Of a stretch of DNA of 64,000 bases, positions 23,276-36,700 are shown in pieces; within the stretch, counting starts at the first letter, position 1; the number at the start of each line of letters is the position of its first letter. Both the position numbers and the translations under genes were made by a program. Under the pieces are notes generated by a model, which was not told the DNA's origin, ran no database searches, and saw nothing but the letters and a program-made list of their open reading frames with translations. The DNA lies in the NCBI RefSeq assembly GCF_002078875.1, contig NC_034412.1, positions 26,997,877 through 27,061,876 of the forward strand, written 5' to 3'. This stretch comes from Numida meleagris (Eukaryota > Chordata > Aves > Galliformes > Numididae).

Positions 23276-24464
23276 CAATTTCACTGCATCCATTATTATG
23301 ATTACATCCTGTATATTGCTGGAAATTGTTTGTTCAAATGGACTTTAAATCTAGCAGTTTCACTGTAACATGGATATGACGGTTGTTTTTAGAATTACTA
23401 AGACGAATGTTTCAAATCTACTTCATCTTTTCATGAATTCTCATTGTTTGTAGAGCTTGAAATTAAGTGAAAACTGTCATAACATCTCTGTTCGGATAAT
23501 TCTCTTCAAGAAAATTATTTTTACAGAACTTCTTGTAAAGACAAGAGAATATGAAACATGTCAACATCAGAACAGACTAGATTTATTACCCATAAATATT
23601 AAAGTTAACTTAGTTCTACTCTAAGCTATTTCAGCAGCTTGCCAGGAAGGAATGTCCATGCTTCTGCTTAGATGATGGATTTCAATGTTGCCAGTTAATT
23701 TTCCATTAACAGATTGGCATCTGACTTGAGTGGTTAATTAGCAAACATAAAACGATTCCCACATTTCAACTCTAAAATGTGAAGGAGAAAGGTTATAAAG
23801 GAGAGGAGCAATGATGTATATGTGCTGAATCAGAAATTAAAGCTAAACTAGGTGAATAATAGTTAGATGATGGTACACCCTGGGAAAACATCTCTTTCAT
23901 AGCAACAAAGATTTCTCCTCAGTGGTGCTGATTTCATTCCTGTGACAGCATGATAGATAGCTTTATAACAGACTGTACGTCAGCTTGCCAGGAGGTGATG
24001 TGCACCTCTTTCAGCAGTTTGTGCCCTGCTTCATGCCAGACGTTGTCTGCATTGGTTCATTAGCTAGGCAACCCTCCTGGTATATTCTGCAGTATTACAG
24101 ATATATCCAGTCCATTTTCTCAAGCAATAGATATGAGGAAATAGCTTTTCTGCTGATTTGTTTCAGATTGTACACTGGTGTAGCAGCAGGCAGGAGATCA
24201 AACTATAAAGCTGGGAAAAGATCCATAACTCTGGCAATTATCACTAATAGTGATTATGTACAATACATTCATATCTCACTTGTTTCAAAAGGAAGTTCTT
24301 GGGCTCTTGAGTTAAGATGAATTTAATCTGCCTTTGTCCCTTTTCAGCACTAAGTGTATACAGAAGAAGCAAAAAAACCTGCGGGTGGAACATTTCCTCC
24401 TCCTCCCCGAGAACTATCAGTAACTATGTCCCTTTGCAGTTCACATCCTTGTGGAAAATGAAAA

Positions 24465-24505
24465 AATGAATAAATAAAACATATAAATAAATAAATAAAT
24501 AAAAC
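24465..24505. repeat. (AAAT)n microsatellite
   Basis: Repeated AAAT/TAAA units, with one interruption by ACAT. Confidence 0.9.
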
Positions 24506-25565
24506 ATGGGCCCTGTTTTTAGGGATTCCAAGCTGCTGTGGATCCTTGTTCAGGGAGCTGGAAGTCGAAGATACATTTTTTTTTTCCCTTGTCTCTAAGC
24601 TTCATGTTCTGTATCGTGCCTAGTGTAAAGGACCCTTAGGATCTGCTTTAGTGTTTTGCATGTCATTGGGCAAAACTGTGTTACCAGATAAGCTATAAGA
24701 GTGCTCATAGGAACCAGGTACTCTGATGTGAAATCCATATAGGAAATAATAGCATTTCTATACTTGATAATCTCACATATTTAGTGGCAGCTAGCCAGAA
24801 TTTCATGCTAAAGTGCACTTTAGAATGTAAGTGTATTACAGAGCCCCATTGCCTTTATTTTTCAATGGCATCTAATCATCTGCATAAGTTAAAATCTCTA
24901 TTAGTCATTAACACATAATATATTAATGTTTAACTTGCATGAAGCATCTTTGATTGCTTGGTATGTTTGGTATACTATCATTTTACAAAGGGCCAAATTG
25001 TGTTATGTTGTTACAATTTCTGATAACAGCACTTTTAATGCCATTGCAGTGAGCATGATTAATTGTAAAGATATAACTAAATTAGAAAATTTACTTGTTA
25101 TTTTAAAAAAAAATATATATTTGCATAATTTATAAACTTGAAATTAAAAAAATAGTTATTTTTGTCAGAATTATTGACTTTAATCTGTATTTGATTCTCT
25201 GAAAAATCCTCTTCCTAACAGAAAAGATAATTGTACTTATTTTCTTTAAAAACATGATTTTAAAAAGATTTTTTAAATGAACATCTTTAATGATAGATAT
25301 TTCTTAGTGGAATGCATCATGTGAATATTTGTCAGTAAGATGTTACAAGCCAAATTTTCTTAGACTACAAGGAGGATAAGAACTACAGAACCTTTGCTGG
25401 TGCAGCATCACTTTGTCTTTCACACACAAGTTCAATCTTCAGCTTAGATATGGAGAAAGGTTAGTACAAAAATAACTTATTATCTACATATATAATTAAA
25501 CAGCCTAATATGAAAACAAATAAAATAAAATTCAGTTCTTTTTTACATATACAGCTTCAAGTTGT

Positions 25566-25800
25566 GCCAAGGGAGATTCAAGTTGGACATTAGGAAATAC
25601 TTCTTCTCTGAGAGAGTGGTCAGGCACTGGAACAGGCTGCCCAGGGAGGTGGTGGAGTCACCAACAATGGAGATGTTCAAGAAACTTTTAGATGCTGTAC
25701 TGAGGGACATGATTTAGTGAGAGATATTGGCAATAGGTGGATGGTTGGACTGGATCATCTTGGAGGTCTTTTCCAGCCTTGGTGATTCTATGATTCTATA
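25566..25800 (+). mobile_element. CR1 LINE, 3' end fragment
   Basis: AGATTCAAGTTGGACATTAGG, then TGGAACAGGCTGCCCAGGG, GGTGGTGGAGTCACC, GATGGTTGGACTGGATC and GGTCTTTTCCAGCCTTGG, ending TGATTCTATGATTCTATA, form a well-preserved sense CR1 3' UTR. It is the same subfamily type as the antisense copy at 59629-59825, which has the complementary CCAACCATCC and GGTGGTGGAGT blocks. The copy is 5'-truncated. Confidence 0.95.
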
Positions 25801-28800
25801 TGAAATGAATTTCAAGAGTGTTTCCTTGTTGAGAAGATAGAAATTATTAAAACTCTAATAATATGAGCACATAGAGTCCCTGACTGAGGCTCAGTTCTAA
25901 AAATCAATAAATTATATTGTAAAGAAAACTTCAGCACAGGCCAGGCATTTATAAATTATATTTGTTACATCTACAATATGATATCAACCAGCCAAGAATC
26001 TTGGCAGAAGGCTGAATCATAGGGTTCAGCTCAAATAAAGACCAAATTTTTTATTTTCTTGTTTATTTGAGTGTGGGGAGGATATTTTGACTGAAACACG
26101 ATGTGTCAGTAATTGAGCACTTCAACAGAAACATCAGGTTTTGAGTGACTGATTTCCAAGTTATTTGTCTTAAGCACATAATAGTAAAGTTGCACAGAAA
26201 TACAACACAACTGAAGGTGAAAGGCTTTAGATAAACGGACTTTAACACTTCAGAAATAAATTCTCTGCTAAACAGAAATTATGGCATTAGTATCTGTGTG
26301 AAGTACGTAAAAATATGTCTGCAAAAAAGTTGTTGGATTTTTAGCTTCTTGCACATATCCTTCAATGTAATATCAGAGGGTTTTAATGAATTTGTAATAG
26401 CATGCTCAAATTCCTTTTGTGTTTATTCTCTGTGAACATCTGAATAATTGAGTTTTACTGGAATGGATTTTATGGAATATGAGTTTCAAAGACATGTTAG
26501 AAATATTAATTGTCTGAATATTTAATGTCCTCTTTTATCTTCTTTTTTCTGGAAATGACTGCCTAGTCTCTTAAAATACAGAACATCATTTGTCTTTGCT
26601 GACCAGTTACAGCTACGGTGTATTTTTGCCCTACGTTTAGAAAGATTATTATTCTGACAGTTCTACTGGTCTCCCACCAAAATCTCCCTAGAATTTGGGT
26701 ATTTATCTAAAAAAGTATGAAATTTAAGAAAATTGATTGAGCTACAGATATTTCACAAACAAAAGCTCAGGGTAACTTAATTACGAATCCTATTAAGAAA
26801 TTGCTTTATAGCTTGGTCTCACTGGTTCAAAGCAAGCTTCAAAATCATCAGTTTTTTTCAAAGGCTGCATCAATCCAGACAGCATGTACTTTAGAGAAGT
26901 GGCTTGCTCCCTAGACTTTCCTATTGTGGGAAAGTTCAAACTGCAATACAAATACATACCTTGTATTATTTGCACCTGTCATGAGATGTCCTAACTGGCT
27001 TTAAAAAAGGTAGCTGAAATGATAATAGCAGATTAATCATGGAAATAATCTCATCCAATTTTACATATGTACTTTGTAGAGCTTTACTTCTGAACTGATC
27101 AGTCAATACAGATAATTACAGCCAATAAAGATAACTAGGCATTTGTAGGGTGTAATTCATCTGACAGAATCTTTTTGTGAACAACTGCAGTATGGGAATA
27201 TGAAATAAAAGAAAGATTTCTTAAATCTTAAAGTTAGGTAGTATAAAGCTTGGGTTTCCTTTGATTTCTGTTTCAGGCACATAACCTCTGCAAGTAAAGA
27301 CTGTGCATATGAAAAATTTTCTTACAGACTTTGTCTCATATTTTCATTTGAACTTAAAGCCATAGGTAAAATCTTACCAGGTTATGATTAGAAAATATAA
27401 GATTCAGAACTTAGTGTTCATCTTATGCTGGTTCTGCTTGGATATAACTCAGTTGATTGCCATTCTGATCGAGATATTGACTTCTTGATCAGTCAAATGT
27501 TGCCTAAGGATTTTCTTTGATAGATGGGGACAGCAGTGACTGAAAATTATTATAAAAGAGAGTTAAAATGGAACAATTCCTGAGTCAGTGAGAAGAAAAG
27601 TGCATTTAGTTAATCTCTCATTGATGCTGAGTTCCAGTAGACAGTTAGACAGATTCTGGACAGACATATTAGAAGTCTCCAATGCTTAGGCTCCTATTGG
27701 AGATTACCTAGATTACCTAGCTAAAACATTTTGTTCTTATGTATAATTGTACTAATCTGGGTAACAATTAAACACTCCTGAAAATGTCTGGTTCTTGAAG
27801 GACCCCTATTGCTTTTACACAGATACCAAAGGTGTTCACTAGTTTTGAAGAACTGTTGGAATTTGGAGAGCATATTTGTGCATAAAACATTATAACTGCA
27901 TATATATTCTTTCTTCATCTAAGATCTTGAAAAGAGTTAAAGTGAAGTCAAATGGCTCTATGTTTGATGGGACGCAAAAGAAGATATACTTCTGCACTTG
28001 CACCATGGCAAATTTTCTTCACCTTTTTTGAAGCAAATTGACAGGCTGAAATGGGAAAGTAAACATGAATCCACTGCTGCTTTTTATACGGGGCACATGG
28101 ATACGAATGTCATTCTACATTCAGATATGGAAGAGGGTTTCTCCATCATACTTTGCCTCTACTGCTGATTCATCTACTTGTCACTATTCTGTGCTGAAGA
28201 AGGAGAATACAACTAGATTGCTTCAGAAACATCAAGGAATTTACTTCAAAATCTAAAAACCAGGTTTATGTGGATTTGAATCTCAAATTTGAAAAAAAAT
28301 CCACAGAAGACACTACAAACATTGCAAATTTTTGACCTGAGAAAACAAGTGTAAAAACAGAGCAACAACCTAAATAAATCCTAAGGGATATAAGATATTC
28401 AGCTCCCATAAAAATTAAACAACTGCTGCATACCTAATCTTCTTAGATCTTATATGATTTCTTTGGAAGAATTTCTGTCTGTCTAAAGAAAGTCTGTTTC
28501 TGGAACACATCTCAGTAAGTGTAATTCAGCTGGTTGGTTATGGAGAGATAAGGTTTAAATAAGATTAAACCCTTGTGTTGTGACTGTCAATGCACCCATG
28601 CATCCAAATGTGAAGAATTCCATTTAATAACAGAAAATAATGTGGCTTGTATTGTTCTTAATATTTTTGACCTGATAAAAATAAATGGTTGCAATTCTTC
28701 CTAAATTGTGGTTGCATTCTACTAAAAAATCAGAGCATTTCTTCATATTTATTTATTGTTTTACATGTTGGGGATAAAATGTGTGACTGTAGGAAACAAC

Positions 28801-31800
28801 TGAACGATTTGTTATGAGAATTTGATATGGAGTATTAAGAGAGAAGTTAAGAAAAAAGATTAAATATCAAACAACAAAGAAGTAAATTTATAATAACTAT
28901 TTTCTCATATTCTATAGGTCTTAATGTGACAAAAGTATTCCATACTTCTCTGTACAGGAATACTGACCAAGTCAAAGTAGGGCAGAGAAACAGGATCACT
29001 GCTCTCATTTACAGAAGGTGAAAGGGTGAGCCAGAAGCTGGTGAATGTTTTACACAGTACCTCTCCTTGCATGTAATTGTTTCCATTTATATGTCGAGAA
29101 TATCCAGAATAGAATTGCAGGCACATACCTGGTATGATTTAAGTACAATAATTCTAATGCGTCTCACTATGCAGTCAGAACATCTGAAAAACCTATAATA
29201 ATTAAAATGAATCTTGAGTGCGTCAACATTATTTTACGGTAGATATGACATCCACTTTAAAAGTCACTTTTCATCTGGAATCTCCAGAAATTCAAGGCAG
29301 AACAGCAGAATGCCCACAGACACCAGACCATGAAAAAAAAAATTCAAATGAATACCTTGATAAAATTTTGATCTTAAGCTAATAAACTAAGTACTCACTA
29401 ATGTTTTATGTATCTTCATGTTGCCAGCTGCAGTGAGTTCTGGATGTAAGCCTATTGCAAGAAAGGTGAGTGGCATATGCAAGTCTGATTTCTATGAGCA
29501 CCATTCTGCCACTACATCCATTGAATTTCTCAGGATGACACTTTGTGCTTCAGAAAATCAAGCATAAACAGGCACTCAGAAATCAAGGCAATTACAGTCC
29601 ACATCTGATTTGAAGAATTTTGACCTAAACTATGAGGATACATTCTGGACAAAAAAAGAAATTGGGAAAGTAAACCATTATCTGACTTTTTAAAATCCCA
29701 AGATGAAAAATAGTGCCTGTGGGTAGAAATATAAATGGTATACTGAAAGAAGATTAAAATTGACTAAGTTATGAAGTCTTTCAGCTATGGAAAGCAAGAA
29801 GATAAAGCAAGCAGCTAACTCAATTTGATGTTACCAGCTGAAAATCAGTACGTTTACAGAGGCGCTCCTTCTGTTGCTCCTTATTCCCATCAGGTGATGA
29901 ACACAGGATGAACAGGTTAGGAAGCTTAGGTTATGGGAATAATAAATGTTCAAATCACTTCCAAAAGAAATGCAAATGACATGTGTAAGTGTACATGCCT
30001 TAGAACAATTTATAAGCCTTACATCAGTCAGAAGTACAGAATAGCAGCAGCTGCTCATTATGCCCAGGGACAGAGCCAAATCTGAGAACATCCTTCTGCA
30101 GTCCTTGATATTTCATAGTAAATGCTATCATTGATACTTCTGCTGACTAATTGTGAGTTAGACCACGTCATTTCCATGCATGTGTTCTTTCCAAAGAAAC
30201 AGAAAAACTTCTAAAAATATACTGACATAGCAGTGATCATTTTTGAAAGACAAGCCTATGCTCCTTTTAGTAATTACACCTCCACAAAAGATTTCTTGTT
30301 GAGTACCCTACTGTTGTTAAAGGAAGAGCCTGACAATGCCGAAATATCAAAACACTTTAGTGTTCATAACTATTTTATTATTTTAATTTCTTACCTGGTG
30401 AGCACTGACAAGTTTTTGTTTGTTTTTAACTATCTACATTTTTGTACTATGTAAGGAAAGCCATACAAAATGGATGAAAGTACGGAAAATTTGAGACATG
30501 AGAAAATTCAATAAACTCATTAATGCACTGACACAAAGCTCTACAAATTTAGAACTTCAGGCTTCTGTGCACCATAAAATCCATTTTTTATTCTAATTTA
30601 TCAGCGTAACTCTAATTAATTAATTAAGGTTTCCATTTGATTCCAGCCATGTATTTATCTAGGATCCAGCTCTTGCTGAAAAGTTTTGCTCCAGAATCTG
30701 GCTTAGCAGATGGAAAAATGCTCAGTGAAAAAACTTCTTTACATTCCTCCTGAATTAGAAAGGATTTTGAAAATGAGGATTGTAGACAAGCTATCTGTTT
30801 TGCTGACCTTGCATTCCCAAACCTAAAGTTCAAAATTTAATATTTAAAGATGTCTGCTTTTCTCTTCAGCCATTTAGTTTGGTAACCTAAGGTTGTAGTG
30901 TCAGTAAATATAGTCTTGATTTTTACTGCCACTTCCTTAGTTACCCCATGATGAATGATTTTTATGAAGTATCTCCAAACAGAAATTTAAAATTCCTTCT
31001 TAACTTTTCTAGCTGGGGAATTTTTATATAAATGAACAAAGTAAAATATTTGATACTGATTTTTCTACACAGTATGCTGTGCTATTCTCTAGTTCCCCCA
31101 ACTCACACCCAATCACTCCCACTCATAAACAGAATTTTTACTTGTCCAACTAACTGCAGCTGTGATGCCAGTACATTAAGACAACTCACAGTGTCATGTT
31201 ATCACAGCAACAATAGGATCAGAGGACTTTAACACAAGCAGAACAGACAGTGAAGATATAATCATATGATATGAAATGCTTCATGAGTCTTGGACACATG
31301 AGATAAAAGCTCACTTAGTGAATCAGTCAGTATTTCAGTGTTCTTTCAGTGAGAAGTCTGAATTTTGGAATGTTTTAGCCAATACAGAGAAATCTTTGCT
31401 TTACTTTCAGGCCAGAACAACTTAATGTCTGGCTCACTTGGTATGAACACAAAGAAACCTCAGCATCCATGTGTATATGCTAACTATGTCTGGAACTATT
31501 TTCTTCTGAGCATGACTTTACAGGTGGGAAGCAGGGCTGGAATCATAGCAACTGTTCTCCTTTCGCATGCTAAAAATATTCTGATAGATCACCAATAGCT
31601 GCCAAGTTTTTTGCTGTAATTTGCCCTGGGAAAGATGGAATAGGGTTAAGATTTTCTGGGAAAGCTCAGAAAATATTTGCTTTTACCATACTAGGATGTA
31701 CTTCTGCACCCTTTGAAAGGCTGATGGCTGAGTCTGCATGGTCTCATCCTCCTTCATTTCAATGAGGTAGGACTACCTTTTACATTTCATATATGAAAAT

Positions 31801-33707
31801 CTGATACCAAAAAATTCTGATTTGATTTGCATATTGAAAACAACAACAGTATTGATCACAAGTATCTCCCAGCCTTTCTCTTTGTCTGGCTTTTATGATA
31901 AGAACATATGTTCCAATATAATGAATATTATTCCTGAGAATAACTCGTGAATTTGCTTGTTTTGTTTAGTGCCTGCTTTTCATTTTCTCATCTGTATTTC
32001 TCATAACATAAATAGATAACAATTCTTACTCAAAGAGTATTTCTTCATCTATTTGCTAGATATGGGCTGAACTGTAAAACTGGAAGTGTTTAGTGCTTCT
32101 TGATGTGAGCTGAGGAGCAATGGAACTCCATCTGGTAAGACATCCATACGGTGGAACTTAGCCCTTTCTACCATGCTCCTTCCGCTTCCCACATTGTTCT
32201 CTCTCTTGTTGAAGGTAAGGTAATATTTTTTGGGACTCAACAGAGAACTTCAGTATTCTAACGATTGAGCCCCTCACAAGAAATTAAACTGATTTCACTC
32301 ACCAGTGAGCCATCTTTAAAATAAAAAACAATAAAATATTTTTTTTCCTGGTGTAGCAAAAGCAACTTTTCATAGACCAATGGAGAATTTCCTTTATATG
32401 CGTGGATGCTAAAGTAAACAGAACTTTCCTAATGTGCCAAACAGCAACATGAGCTCAATGAGCTGATAATTCTGTAAGCATTTTTACCGCTGCATCAAGA
32501 AATGGTTGCTATGGAGAGAAGTTGCTATGGCTTCTGAAGTGACTGCAAAGCTATATTTCTTTCTTTCTTTCTTTGTTTTCTCAAAAGACCTTATGTGTTG
32601 CACTTTTTGAAATTAAATCACTCTGCTTTTCTTAAGGAATAGAAAAGAATATCCCAAAACATCATGCATTTAGCTTGAATCAATGAGGATAAAAACCAGT
32701 AATGCATATCTTACTGAAAATCTGTTCAATAACTTCTCACTCATTGTAATTTCCACTAAAACTATGAGATACATATGTCTGGTTCCTCACCATCTCCGAT
32801 TCTTCTACACTTCCTGCTGCACACTTGATATGCTAATTACCTAAAGATAAAATTATTCTCTCTTTCATATGTTGATCTAGTTGAACTCTTTTCCTCAGTA
32901 TTAATTATCTATATCCAGCTCCTATTGACTGCTCTCAAGAGCCAGCTTGTAATGTAGCAAAAGGATGAGCTAATGCTTTGTTTTGAGGGTATTGTCTGAA
33001 ATATGATGACCATGATGCTGCTACAGTCAGTTTTCTGTTACGTGTAATGAAGGTGACCTCACTTTTTACTGTGTTATGTAGACCCTTGCAGTCAAAAATG
33101 TTACAGATATGGAAAAAATATTATTGCCTGCAATTTAAACTTGGTATTCAATTTTGTCTTCTTTTTCTGTTGAACTTTCTGTTACACAGAGATAAGTATT
33201 AGTAGGTTTTTCATGTAAGGAATGTGCATTTTTCATATTACTAGTATTTAATATTTAAATGTGTCTTAGCAGATGTAGAAAATTATACCTATTGTAAGCC
33301 TTTTCTGAGAGGTGATTATTAATTTGTATGTGAGCACTAAAATGCAATAGTCTAAAAACCATGGATTTCATTCAATAGAAAAACTGCAGATTTCTGATTC
33401 TTCCAGTTTTCCAGGGACTCACTTCAAAACAGGATAAGTCTGTACTTCCACGTGCTTGCTTTGTGCTTACGCCATGAATGAAATCAGATCCAGAAATAGA
33501 AGACAAATTAAAAGATTTTCTACAGCTAAAAGTAAATAACAGATCCTCCTAGAACCATTTCTATACATTTTTTAGTACTCTAAGCAACATATTGAAAGTT
33601 AAGGCACAAAAATAATCACCCCCCACTCCTTTATTTCTCTGTTTGTTTGTCCACTCATTCTCATTGACTGCTCTCAAGGTTACTGAATAACAAGAAAGAA
33701 ATATAAG
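25801..33707. other. Long unique AT-rich stretch
   Basis: No interspersed repeat was recognised over nearly 8 kb. A TTTC microsatellite lies at 32556-32575. The frame at 31032-31232 encodes a hydrophobic start and a cysteine cluster, discussed as a finding. No exon structure could be supported. Confidence 0.45.
32556..32575. repeat. (TTTC)n microsatellite
   Basis: About five TTTC units, then a TTTG/TTTTC tail. Confidence 0.9.
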
Positions 33708-33753
33708 TATATATATATATATATATATAATATATCAGCATCTATCTATCTAT
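33708..33753. repeat. Compound (TA)n and (TCTA)n microsatellite
   Basis: An uninterrupted run of alternating T and A is followed, after one break and a short CAGCA spacer, by TCTATCTATCTATC. Confidence 0.92.
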
Positions 33754-36700
33754 CCAAGGAAAAATATTTCATTTCCTAGAATTCAGCAGCCATTGAAAAG
33801 GAGCTATTACTTATCTGAATAAAAATTTCCAAGAAAGTAACCTGTTTCACCTCTTCCTGTTTTTTAATATTTTTTTTCCATAGAGTAGTAGCACTATGTG
33901 TACATGGATATTAACATCAAAGCTCAATCCTGTGGATCGACATTAAGAAGGATGATGATGTAAGATAGCATATAGGGAGTAAAACTAACCATAACTAAAA
34001 GCACAGGTCCATCTCCATAGATGTGTTTCTCCTCTTTTGAACAGGTATGTGAGACATTAATAAACAGAAAGATGTTGTGGGAAGTGTTCCACCCGGAATG
34101 GTGTTAAATAAAATCTGTTTCCTGTTAGTTCCACAGTACTGTTAATCTATAGAATCTTCTTTTAGGGCCAGATCAATTTTATCTTGGCATTACAGACTAG
34201 CTTGCAAGGACAAATATTAATCTTGTTAAAGTACCCTGTGTGGTCCTGCTAGAGCTCCAAAACAGGAGCTGTTTCTTTTTGGTACTCTATTTTCTGTGAT
34301 AATTAAAGAGTTAAAAAAAACATTGTGGAACACTAAAAAACACACCAATGCAATAATTTCCTTAGTGTATTTTAAACACTGCAGTTGCATAGTAATCAGT
34401 ACTGTGAAGGACTGCATCCATTTTATCAAAAAGCTTTACTTGGAAAAATGCATTTTCAATTTCCATAAAGGTGGGATATATATATAAATATGCGTGTGTG
34501 CAGCCTGTGTGGTTTATATGCAAATGCATGTATTCTGGAATAAATAACTAGAAAAAATAGAAATCTTTCTTGTTCTACGCTCCTCTAAAAATATATATGT
34601 ATTATGAAACAAGCTGTTAATGTTACACTTAGAACGAATGGAAGTATAACCATACTGCAGACACACAGAGCAATCACTAACGTCTGCAAGCACTTCCTAT
34701 AACCCTCTTTACCTAGCCTCCCATGGTGTAGTCTTGATGTTCTTTCTTTTCCCTCTCACTTTTCTGTTCATTAAGTAGCTTTAGAAAATCTTTTCATGAA
34801 ACAGAGGCAAATGAATGCTTGATGTTGTCATCTTTAAATAAAGGACTTGATATGGAAATGTATTTGACCCTTTTCATGACTTCATTGTATGTGCAATAAA
34901 AACATACATAGCTTTCCAAGTAATTCTAGGCAGCTCTCTCATTGTAGGCTGCTTCCTTGCTTTAAAACTTAATTTGCAACATAAATGTGTACTTGAGTAT
35001 ATATAAATATTTTACAAAGATACATGTACCTTTTCTTATTTCTCATACATGTGATAAAATGTGATAATTCACAGCTACCTAAACATTTTTATCTTATGCC
35101 TTAAATATTAAAGAAAAATATTAAAGGCATTACTGTAACATAACAGCACAGCTGAGGGGTTACGTTAATTATGCTGGAGTCATTACTATAAAAACATGTC
35201 TAGCTTCAATCTGGGTTCCAAGTTAGCAGGACTGCAGAGTACAAGGCTATGCTGCATCAGCATTCAGATATATGGCAGTGCCTTCCATAGTTCATGTAAC
35301 CTCAGGAACTATTCAGATCTCACTGCCTTTCAGGTAAGTTCCAACCTGCCATTTCTCCTTCTGACCTCTTCTCCTTACTCTATCTGAAAGTGATTTAGTA
35401 TATTAAGTATAAATATGTATACATATGAAAGTGTATGTACATTCCTGGGAAAAAAAAAATTAAGTAGATCATTTCTGATTTTGATCAGATGCTGTTAGGA
35501 AGTTGGGAACAACTCGAAGCAGGTGAAGAAGCTGAGAGATACATTTTTCATTTTTGTTTTGTTTTCTAACTCATTAATATCCCCTGGTAAACTGCTGTCC
35601 TGAGTTTGTAAAAGAGAAGTCTGAGAAGATATTTTGAGTGCCATCACAGATCTTTGCAATCCCTTGAGTGAAACCTTGGGGAAAAATTATCATAGACAAC
35701 AACTCCAAATTTTACATCATTCTTCTATTCTTTCCCTTTGGAATATCTTACTGTGAATATTAGGGTGTACATCACTGTATTTCTGATTCTTTTTGAAATA
35801 TATGAGACACTTTCTCTGGTATGCTAACTTAGCTCATTTTTACTTTGCGCTCAGTATCATCTAGTAGTACAATCATGTTAGCAAAGTCTTAAAAATGTCT
35901 GCATGGAATACTTCCGTGATGCTGAAGAATACAGAATCTTAAACTCTTTGGTGTATTTCATGCCTGCATACCTGTAATTTGCTTCGAAATATTATACTTC
36001 AAAACATCAGGATTCTCAAAATATCCAGCATTCCAGGATATTATATTTTACAGTGGCAAAAATGATGAGAATAGTAGATTTCCAATTTGAAGTATGATAC
36101 TGTTTCCATTTGTTGAGGCCTTTCTGTTCTTTTTACAACCACTTAGATAAGGTTTTGTTTCTGAATGCTCATAAAGAAGTATCTGTTGGGATTAAATGCA
36201 CTATAAGCTGTAGATTTAGAGTTAGTGGCCCTTGGAAGGATGCTTTCTCTTCTCTAGTTCGGTTTTATTTTGAAATAAGTAGATGCTGTAAAAGTCCCTT
36301 ACTCACTCATTCAGATTTCAACAACTTCTGCTTTGGGGACAGTGGTTCTTTTCCTTAATAGCCATCTGAAAAGTACCACAAGTTACAAGAACATTTGTTT
36401 GTTCAGCTTGTTCTTCCTGTTCTGCTTTATGATTAATCACATTCCTGTCCCCCCCTTTTGTTCTACTTCTGAAGTAAAAAGATTGAAAGCAGACAAGCAG
36501 ATCTGCTTTCTTAAAACACAAGTGAAAATAACTGCTTTACCTTCTGCATATAACCATTTCTTAAAATCTTTTAAATTATTATGTTCATAAAAGGTTTTTT
36601 TTTTTTTTTAAAACTTACCTGTAACTCTCCGTAGTTCATTTACAAATCTACAGTTATTATCAAATGAATTTTATGAACTCTAAGGTAACAAAAAATAAAG

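Larger units (their letters stand above)
19524..25565. other. Unique AT-rich stretch with a few odd blocks
   Basis: No gene was recognised. Points of note are a C/A-rich tract (20805-20826), a less AT-rich block at about 23040-23280 that could be an LTR-like repeat, a TAAT-rich block at 23640-23770 and an AAAT microsatellite (24465-24505). The frame at 23985-24320 (111 codons) shows no known motif. Confidence 0.45.

Noticed and set aside
28905..29126. 73-codon minus-strand frame preceded by an acceptor-like CCAG
   Set aside because: No family recognised; acceptor-like sites are too common to support an exon alone.
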